Shown piece after piece: positions 7,548-12,389 of a stretch of DNA of 17,983 nucleotides (position 1 is the first letter of the stretch; every line of letters starts with the position of its first letter). Origin of the DNA: DATEHG01 sp035279705 (lineage in GTDB: Bacteria > Gemmatimonadota > Gemmatimonadetes > Gemmatimonadales > GWC2-71-9); the NCBI GenBank assembly GCA_035279705.1, contig DATEHG010000191.1, positions 1 through 17,983 of the forward strand. Direction: 5' to 3'. The position numbers and the translations under genes were made by a program. The notes under the pieces were generated by a model, which worked only from the letters and a program-made list of their open reading frames with translations, was not told the origin of the DNA and ran no database searches.

Positions 7548-7796
7548 CGTGATGCCGGCGCTTTTGAAACCCCGACCGGGCCGCATATTGGCGTGTTCCA
7601 GCGCCTGCAGAGTGACCGTGAATTCGAAGGTTCCGGCGTGGGTCTCGCGCTGGTGCAGCGGATCGTGCCGCGACACGGCGGCCGGGTCTGGGGCGAGGGA
7701 AAGGTCGGCCACGGCGCCACCTTCGCCTTCGCGCTGCGGTCGAGGAGGAGGCCGCATGAATCAGATGCGCGAAGGCGAAATCCTCCTGGTGGATGA
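7548..7796 (+). pseudogene. Remnant of a sensor histidine kinase (C-terminal ATPase part)
   Basis: In this frame a degraded G1 box is visible (R-D-A-G-A-F-E where R-D-N-G-A-G-F-D is expected, so Asn and Gly are lost). It is followed by a well-kept F-box and G2 region: G-V-F-Q-R-L-Q-S-D-R-E-F-E-G, S-G-V-G-L-A-L-V-Q-R-I-V, R-H-G-G-R-V-W and G-A-T-F-A-F-A-L. These are typical of phytochrome-like kinases that precede Rcp1-type regulators. The H-box, N-box and sensor are absent upstream, where the dehydrogenase promoter region begins. The frame ends in TGA at 7794-7796 and overlaps the regulator start by 41 bases, the usual arrangement for an intact pair. It has no plausible start and is best read as a decayed fragment. 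Confidence 0.7.
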
Positions 7797-8166
7797 CCGC
7801 GAGGAGGACGTGGCTCTGGCCCTGAGAGCGCTCAGGCGGCACGATCTGGCCGGCCGGATGGTGGTGGCAAGAGACGGGGTCGAGGCCCTTGAGCTGCTCC
7901 TGCCCGACTCCCTGGCGGAGGCGGTCCACTTCCTTCCGCGGGTCATCCCGCTCGACCTCAAGCTGCCCAGGCTGAGCGGCGTGGAGGTCCTGCGGCGGCT
8001 GAAGCAGGATGAGCGCACCCGCGCCGTTCCCGTCGTCGCCCTCGCCTCCTCCGATCAGGAGGCCGAAATCGCCATCTGCTGCGAATTCGGGGTCAACAGC
8101 TACATCGTCAAGCCGGTCGAGTTCGAAGCCTTCGCGCGGGCGGTGGGGGATCCGGGAACCTACTGA
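7756..8166 (+). CDS. Rcp1-like response regulator receiver protein, probably truncated
   Basis: 136 residues, a stand-alone receiver domain with no output domain. GAGGAGGAGG directly before the ATG at 7756 is an excellent ribosome site. The acidic pair Asp13-Asp14 (L-V-D-D-R-E-E-D), phospho-acceptor Asp67 (P-L-D-L-K-L-P) and Lys119 (Y-I-V-K-P) are present. The switch position that is normally Thr/Ser after the fourth strand is Ala97 (V-V-A-L-A-S-S-D). The frame stops with TGA at 8164-8166 exactly where Rcp1-like regulators carry Trp in a Y-W-x-x-L-N motif. The following in-frame codons read V-R-L-N-R-S-A-S and then TGA, so a TGG-to-TGA change seems to have removed nine to ten residues. It partnered the kinase remnant that overlaps its start. 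It may be non-functional or nearly so. Confidence 0.85.
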   Translation: MNQMREGEILLVDDREEDVALALRALRRHDLAGRMVVARDGVEALELLLPDSLAEAVHFLPRVIPLDLKLPRLSGVEVLRRLKQDERTRAVPVVALASSDQEAEIAICCEFGVNSYIVKPVEFEAFARAVGDPGTY

Positions 8167-8223
8167 GTGCGGCTCAATCGATCCGCGTCCTGAAGCTGCC
8201 TGCGCCCCCGCGTCGCTACTTCG

Positions 8224-8249
8224 CGGAACCCCGTGGGCCCCGCCTGGTG
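8224..8249. repeat. 26-bp element, copy 1
   Basis: This segment (beginning CGGAACCC and ending GGGCCCCGCCTGGTG) matches 12195-12220 at 24 of 26 positions. The second copy is the right part of a 9-bp hairpin; here the left arm is missing. It lies in the 220-bp spacer between the response regulator and ridA, which holds nothing else recognisable. Confidence 0.6.
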
Positions 8250-8386
8250 TCATTCGATCACTGCCGGGAAGGTTGCCTTGGCCGCTGCGCGTCCTCGCAA
8301 TCACTGGAGTGGAGTGAAGGACTACTCCCTTCCTCCCTCCTCCCGGCTCATCCCTCCTCGCATGCCATCGGTGGAGCCTGACGCCA

Positions 8387-8773
8387 TCAGCGTTTCCGCA
8401 GCGCCGTCACCTCGATACTGACCAGCGCGCCGAATGGAATCCTCGCCTCCGGCGTACTCCGCGCCGGGTACGGCTCCGGGAATGCCGCCGAGTAGGCCCG
8501 GTTCATCTCGGCGAAGTCGTCGATATTTGCGAGGTAGACGGTGGATCGCACCACGTCCGAGAGGCTGAGCCCCATCCGGGCCAGGATATCGCTGATGATC
8601 TCGAGGCAGCGCTGAGTCTGGGTGAACACGTCTCCCGGAATGACCTTGCCGGTCACGGCATCCCGCGCGGTCTGTCCGGCCAGGAACACGAAGTCGCCCG
8701 CCTCCACCGCGTGCGAGTACGGGCCGTAGGCTGCGGGGACGGACGTTCCTTCGAATCGGTGGTGTTTCTTCAT
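8387..8773 (-). CDS. RidA family enamine/imine deaminase
   Basis: 128 residues, the normal RidA (YjgF/YER057c/UK114) length. RidA hydrolyses reactive 2-aminoacrylate-type enamines and imines made by PLP enzymes, as a cytoplasmic trimer. Visible family features: G-P-Y-S-H-A-V near residue 17, F-L-A-G-Q-T near 30, the T-V-Y-L motif (78-81), the substrate-carboxylate arginine Arg105 in P-A-R-S-T, and Glu120 in S-I-E-V-T-A. The ATG at 8773 is preceded by AGGAGGTGGCTC, a near-perfect ribosome site that fixes the start. Subfamily (true RidA versus Rid1-7) cannot be settled by eye, though Arg105 and Glu120 are both kept. It is a single gene, followed by a spacer. Confidence 0.93.
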   Translation of the reverse strand: MKKHHRFEGTSVPAAYGPYSHAVEAGDFVFLAGQTARDAVTGKVIPGDVFTQTQRCLEIISDILARMGLSLSDVVRSTVYLANIDDFAEMNRAYSAAFPEPYPARSTPEARIPFGALVSIEVTALRKR

Positions 8774-8810
8774 GAGCCACCTCCTGTCGACGACAAGCCT
8801 GTCATCAGCC

Positions 8811-8874
8811 CGTCTACCCGCCTACCCACCTACCCGTCTACCCGTCTACCCGTCTACCCGTCTATCCGTCTACC
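8811..8874. repeat. 8-bp-period tandem tract, eight units in register
   Basis: Eight consecutive octamers, mostly CGTCTACC with single-base variants (CGCCTACC, CACCTACC, CGTCTATC). In the gene direction the unit is ACGGGTAG. The TAG stop of the membrane-protein gene (8870-8872) is formed by the tract's own unit. It separates that gene from ridA. Confidence 0.9.
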
Positions 8875-9343
8875 CGTCCTGGGGCACCAGGCTCGCAAAC
8901 CACGCCGCCGGCAGCCCGATGCCGACGAGGTGGATTCCGATCCCCCACCACATCCGGGACAGGACATGGGGCTGGGGGCCGATCGCCGAGAGCGGGATGA
9001 CGACGAAGTTCATGAAAATATAGACGCCGAGTCCGTAGATCGGTCCGCAGATGAACGGGTGGCGGCGGAGCAGCGGGATGCGCCGGCTGAGGAAGTAGTA
9101 GAAGGCGACGATCGAGGTGGCGATGAAAAAATGGAATACCAGGCCGAGGGCAGCGGTGGCCACTCCCCCTTCGGCCGCCCTGGCGCCGAGGGCGCCGGAG
9201 GCGACCCCCTGCCAGAGCTTGACGAAGCTGGTGCCGTGCATGGCCGATCGAATGGTGGCAAAGGCGCAGTCGATGACGCCGACGGTGAGACCGCCGTACA
9301 GGATGGCCTGTCCAGGCCGCAGCGTGAACCGGGGAGTGGGCAT
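8870..9343 (-). CDS. Four-helix membrane protein of unknown function
   Basis: 157 residues from the ATG at 9343, with no strong ribosome site upstream. Four hydrophobic helices are visible, near residues 12-32, 58-85, 96-121 and 131-152, with a basic loop S-R-R-I-P-L-L-R-R-H between helices two and three. The segments G-L-T-V-G-V-I-D, W-Q-G-V-A-S-G-A-L-G, G-G-V-A-T-A-A-L-G-L-V-F-H-F-F-I-A and G-V-Y-I-F-M-N-F-V-V-I-P-L-S look like an uncharacterised bacterial membrane family that I recall from acidobacterial and proteobacterial genomes without a named function. The stop codon lies inside a repeat tract, so the last residues (about V-P-Q-D-G) may vary between strains. No functional neighbour is evident. 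Confidence 0.8.
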   Translation of the reverse strand: MPTPRFTLRPGQAILYGGLTVGVIDCAFATIRSAMHGTSFVKLWQGVASGALGARAAEGGVATAALGLVFHFFIATSIVAFYYFLSRRIPLLRRHPFICGPIYGLGVYIFMNFVVIPLSAIGPQPHVLSRMWWGIGIHLVGIGLPAAWFASLVPQDG

Positions 9344-9406
9344 GGGAGTCTGGGTTGGGGTGCGAGCGGTGACGACTGGCTGGAGTAGAATCGCACAGGG
9401 GTGGGC

Positions 9407-9478
9407 GGCGGGTCGGCGGTCCGTCGGTTGGTCGGTTCGTCGGTTCGGCGGTTCGGCGGTCCGTCGGTTCGTCGATTG
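9407..9478. repeat. 8-bp-period tandem tract, nine units in register
   Basis: Nine octamers in perfect register, built on GTCGGTTC with variants GGCGGTCC, GGCGGTTC, GGCGGGTC, GTCGGTTG and GTCGATTG. It lies in the 181-bp spacer between the membrane protein start (9343) and the HTH-membrane gene stop (9525), which contains no gene. Confidence 0.9.
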
Positions 9479-9524
9479 CGGAACTTCGAGCTAGGCCCAG
9501 TGCCTCGCATCCCGCGCAGCCGCG

Positions 9525-10355
9525 TCAGGCGGTTTCCGATTTGGCGTCGTCGCGCTTGAACGCCGAATGACCGAGCACGATACCGAAAACCAGGGCCAGG
9601 ACCGAGAAGATGATCCAGGACGTGGTGCCCCGGAACGTATCGTCCTGGGTAAACAGGTTTATCGGGATAGCAAAGGCCAGGAGGTAGGCGAAGACGCAGA
9701 TGACGCCGGTCAGGTAATCCCCCAGGCGTCCGAAGCGCAGAGTCCTGGGCCTCGCGACCCCGTAGGCCACGCCACCGACCGCCCCGCCGTAGGCGCCGAT
9801 GCCGACGGCCGCGAGGACCGGCCAGAGGGCCTGCAGCGGCCGGCCCGGGTTCGCCACCAGGAAGAACACCGCCCGGACCATGGTCATCCCGCCGATCAGC
9901 ACGGCACCCCACGCCGCCGGCCGGAGCATCGAAGGCAGAGCCTCGATCCGGGTGTTGAGTGCCATGAAAAACCGCATGGTGGCCGGCAGCGGCATTGGCG
10001 GCAACGGAGGCAGCGTCTTCAGCATCGCTTCACGGGCCCGGCACCGCTCGCAGGTCGATGAATGCTGGTTGGCCAGTTCGATCCGCCGCTGAACCTCCTT
10101 GCGCTGACCCGGCTTGAGTCCCGCGAAGATGGCCTTCAGCTCGGCGCATTGCGGCAGGCCGGCGGCCTCCAGCCGCTTTTCATGGTCTGTCACCGCCAAC
10201 ACATACTCCAGGTGGCGAGCGAGGGACTTCGGCAGGTTGCCAGGGGTCTGCTCGTACCCCCGCACCTGGTCGGCATGCTCGTTCAGCGCTTCGGCGAGCT
10301 CGTCGAGCGAAATGCCCAGTTCGGTGCGGCGGCGGAGGAGGTCGGTGCCGGTCAT
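9525..10355 (-). CDS. HTH / HX3CX2C zinc-motif / four-helix membrane protein
   Basis: 276 residues from the ATG at 10355. Residues about 3-55 resemble an XRE-type helix-turn-helix: L-L-R-R-R-T-E-L-G-I-S-L-D-E-L-A-E-A-L. Residues 98-105 read H-S-S-T-C-E-R-C, fitting the HX3CX2C zinc motif of ZAS-type anti-sigma factors, preceded by a helical region (60-97). A Pro/Met-rich linker (115-125) leads to four hydrophobic helices near 147-167, 176-199, 216-235 and 246-264. This suggests a membrane-bound regulator that could hold a transcription factor or bind DNA at the membrane, but neither partner nor signal is visible. No sigma-factor gene is adjacent. The start has no clear ribosome site. Function is inferred from architecture only. 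Confidence 0.8.
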   Translation of the reverse strand: MTGTDLLRRRTELGISLDELAEALNEHADQVRGYEQTPGNLPKSLARHLEYVLAVTDHEKRLEAAGLPQCAELKAIFAGLKPGQRKEVQRRIELANQHSSTCERCRAREAMLKTLPPLPPMPLPATMRFFMALNTRIEALPSMLRPAAWGAVLIGGMTMVRAVFFLVANPGRPLQALWPVLAAVGIGAYGGAVGGVAYGVARPRTLRFGRLGDYLTGVICVFAYLLAFAIPINLFTQDDTFRGTTSWIIFSVLALVFGIVLGHSAFKRDDAKSETA

Positions 10356-10366
10356 GGGGTCTGCGG

Positions 10367-10406
10367 GTGGACGAGTAGGCGATCGGGCGGTCGACGAGAC
10401 GGGAGA
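10367..10406. repeat. Degenerate 8-bp-period tract, five units
   Basis: Octamers GTGGACGA, GTAGGCGA, TCGGGCGG, TCGACGAG and ACGGGAGA follow each other between the start of the HTH-membrane gene and the stop of the ATPase-TOPRIM gene. Similarity between units is weaker than in the other tracts. It forms the left border of the AT-richer islet. Confidence 0.5.
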
Positions 10407-10411
10407 GTCGC

Positions 10412-11992
10412 TTAACTGCCGCTTACGCTATTCAAGAACACTCCAAGGTCCGTGCCTAGCAATTCTTCACGCGTCGCTTCAGATGCAATGCGCCAATTCA
10501 TCGCTTTAGACCACGGGTTCTTTGCCTCCGAAAGGGTCTCGTATGCCTTGAGACTCTGGAATGATTCACCAAGAGCCTGCTTGACAGCTCGATCACTAAA
10601 GTAGCTCTCCGTGCACCGCCTGTTCAAGACGTGGGCGTCTATCTTAACTCGAGCACAAGTTTCAAGAAACGATTGACGCGGTCGACTCAATGCTTCGTCT
10701 TCTCGTGAGCGCTCGCTGTCGATTATGGCGTAAACGGCACTCGTAATCCGCGTGAGTTCGGCGAGTTCGATCTCGCGGTCCTCAGAAATCATTGACGCCC
10801 CTCCCAACGTCATTACGACTACTTGGTGGTCCTTGCCAAGAAGCCTCAAGAACTGCTGCATTGTCTTCACGTCGTGGGCACCTTCAACCAAGAGTATCGC
10901 CGAGAAGCCCAATTCCTGGAAGGAGGCGTAGGACATTTCACCCAATAATTGAGCGTATCGAGATGTGCTCGCAAACGGGCGGACTTGCACAACGTCACCC
11001 TCTCTGAGGAAAGTGTAGACTCGCTCTGCCGCTGCCCTTGCTAGACCGAGCGAGTGCGTTGCGAAGCACACGGCGTTCTCCCTGACAAAGGACGCCATCC
11101 TCATGAGGCTGTCCAGTTGCAAGGCAGGGTGCAGGTTCAACTCAGGTTCATCAATGAGTAGCACTCCAGGGCGACGGATAGCCAAATTTGAGAAGAGAAT
11201 AATGAACTGACTAATTCCCGAGCCTAGATCGTTCAGCCTGTAGGGTCTGCCATCCACGAAAACTGTTAGAGAACGTCCATCCTGGGTTGCATTGATCTCC
11301 AGAGTCTTGAACCCGAACATCTCGCGTATGGCCTCGGTGACGCTTTGAATCGCCAGCTTCGGACTGCGACTTTCGCCTGACTTCCAATTGCTCCACTGGG
11401 ACACGAGCGCCGTTCCGACCGCCAAGTCGTAGTGAAGCCCCGAGCCTTCATTGATGGCGTTGCGGTAGGCAGGTACGTACATCGCATCTCGAAGCCCACA
11501 CATCCACGTTGTCAGCGAGGCTATATCGATCAGGTTGCCACTGTGATCAAACCACTTGTCCGCCTCGACTCGTGCAATCGTAGTCTCCGAAGGTGACAAC
11601 TCAAGTTCGCACTTGAATAGCTGAGGGGTCGAGCGGTCTCCAGTAAGACGCACGAGCCTAATCTGTGGATCCCGAGTTGCCGGTTTGCAACTTATTTCGA
11701 TGGTGAGCGGTCGGTCCGTGAAATCGCAAACGAGGTCCGCTTGATCGGGCACGCCACGAGGCACTCCAACATTTCGAATGTGTCCAGGTGCGACGAACAC
11801 CTCCCTGAGGAAATTGGGAGAGGCGAGGTTGGCCCAGATCGGTTGAAACTCATATAGAAACTTCAAGAAGGCTGACTTGCCCGCGTTGTTGGGGCCGAGG
11901 AGCGCGGTGAAGCCTTCGCCAAATTGAATGGAGGCAGGATAGCGATCAGCAAAGCATCGATAGTTCCTAAGTGTTATTTCGTAAGATCTCAT
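10412..11992 (-). CDS. OLD-like AAA ATPase-TOPRIM nuclease, putative phage defence
   Basis: 526 residues from the ATG at 11992 (AGGA nine bases upstream; a TTG two codons earlier is the alternative). The N-terminal half is an SMC/ABC-like AAA ATPase: L-R-N-Y-R-C-F, Walker A G-P-N-N-A-G-K-S (33-40), signature L-G-S-G-I-S-Q (256-262), Walker B V-L-L-I-D-E-P-E-L-N-L-H-P (277-289) and H-loop A-T-H-S (311-314). The C-terminal part (about 365-525) looks like TOPRIM: L-L-V-E-G-A-H-D-V with Glu370, and I-I-D-S-E with Asp425 and Glu427 in place of DxD. This is the layout of OLD-family nucleases, many of which protect against phages. No UvrD-like partner is present, unlike Gabija. Base composition is visibly AT-richer than the neighbours, which suggests horizontal acquisition. 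Its start overlaps the upstream ORF by 26 bases, implying coupling. OLD class and target are unknown. Confidence 0.88.
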   Translation of the reverse strand: MRSYEITLRNYRCFADRYPASIQFGEGFTALLGPNNAGKSAFLKFLYEFQPIWANLASPNFLREVFVAPGHIRNVGVPRGVPDQADLVCDFTDRPLTIEISCKPATRDPQIRLVRLTGDRSTPQLFKCELELSPSETTIARVEADKWFDHSGNLIDIASLTTWMCGLRDAMYVPAYRNAINEGSGLHYDLAVGTALVSQWSNWKSGESRSPKLAIQSVTEAIREMFGFKTLEINATQDGRSLTVFVDGRPYRLNDLGSGISQFIILFSNLAIRRPGVLLIDEPELNLHPALQLDSLMRMASFVRENAVCFATHSLGLARAAAERVYTFLREGDVVQVRPFASTSRYAQLLGEMSYASFQELGFSAILLVEGAHDVKTMQQFLRLLGKDHQVVVMTLGGASMISEDREIELAELTRITSAVYAIIDSERSREDEALSRPRQSFLETCARVKIDAHVLNRRCTESYFSDRAVKQALGESFQSLKAYETLSEAKNPWSKAMNWRIASEATREELLGTDLGVFLNSVSGS

Positions 11993-12269
11993 CGACAATG
12001 TTCCTACATTGGAGTGCCAATTGATGCGTCAAGAAGTTAGGGTAATCATCCGCAATCGATACAGTCCCGTTCAAATCGGGAACTTGAGTAGCCTGAAGGA
12101 GTAGGGGGCCCACTCGCTGCGCCCTCCACATCTTCGCAGTCAGCCAAGTTTTCCTAGCCTGCCTCCCCCTCTCCAACGACAATAGCAAACCAGGCGGAAC
12201 CCGTTGGGCCCCGCCTGGTGGAATAATTAGCCGATTTGTGCCATCGGGAAGTTCGATTACCTCAAGCAA
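11967..12269 (-). CDS. Small ORF overlapping the ATPase-TOPRIM gene, unknown function
   Basis: 100 residues if the TTG at 12269 is used (GGGAG lies just before it, too close to be ideal), or 54 residues from the ATG at 12131. The C-terminal half (N-G-T-V-S-I-A-D-D-Y-P-N-F-L-T-H-Q-L-A-L-Q-C-R-N-I-V-D-E-I-L) looks like a real, helical protein. Codon use is as AT-rich as in the ATPase gene, and the 26-base overlap with it argues for a two-gene operon. The N-terminal half reads through a hairpin (12189-12220) that recurs at 8224-8249 in non-coding sequence, so that part may not be protein, or the gene may have lost its original 5' end. No family is recognised. A partner or regulator of the ATPase is possible. 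Confidence 0.45.
   Translation of the reverse strand: MLEVIELPDGTNRLIIPPGGAQRVPPGLLLSLERGRQARKTWLTAKMWRAQRVGPLLLQATQVPDLNGTVSIADDYPNFLTHQLALQCRNIVDEILRNNT
12189..12220. repeat. Hairpin element, copy 2 of the 26-bp repeat
   Basis: ACCAGGCGG (12189-12197) pairs with CCGCCTGGT (12211-12219), a 9-bp stem with a 13-base loop, followed by GGAATAATT. The right 26 bases match 8224-8249 with two differences. It could be a terminator or a mobile palindromic element. It lies inside the longer version of the small ORF. Confidence 0.65.
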
Positions 12270-12290
12270 GCTCCCTCGGTCGTTTCACTT

Positions 12291-12329
12291 CCCTCGCTGC
12301 GCTCGGGACAGGCTCCTCGGGATGAGGAG
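12291..12329. repeat. Partial copy of the CCTCATCC-type palindromic element
   Basis: CCCTCGCTGCGCTCGGGA (12291-12308) is identical to part of the element at 15187-15273. It is followed by CTCCTC-GGGAT-GAGGAG (12313-12329), a 6-bp hairpin. It lies in the 120-bp spacer between the small ORF and the nrdJ stop. Confidence 0.6.
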
Positions 12330-12350
12330 CAAGGGAATGGGGCCTTTCCC

Positions 12351-12371
12351 ATCTCCTATCTCCTATCTACT
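12351..12371. repeat. Short 7-bp-period tract downstream of nrdJ
   Basis: ATCTCCT twice and then ATCTACT, 18 bp from the nrdJ stop codon. The period is seven rather than eight, so it may not belong to the octamer family. Confidence 0.45.
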
Positions 12372-12389
12372 CTCTCCGCTCTTGCGGAC

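Noticed and set aside
8164..8166. TGA read as Trp (recoding or an alternative genetic code)
   Set aside because: Several other genes here (YceI-TPR, aldehyde dehydrogenase, nrdJ) clearly end in TGA. A nonsense mutation is simpler.
7501..8304. A 267-residue minus-strand frame opposite the response regulator
   Set aside because: The plus strand has a receiver domain with key residues and a strong ribosome site. The minus frame is compositionally biased and lacks domains.
8811..9478. CRISPR array
   Set aside because: The units are contiguous octamers without spacers, and no cas gene is nearby.
10412..12269. PARIS or Gabija system
   Set aside because: No separate TOPRIM partner with recognisable DUF4435 sequence and no UvrD-like helicase is encoded. 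Only a general OLD-like assignment is supported.
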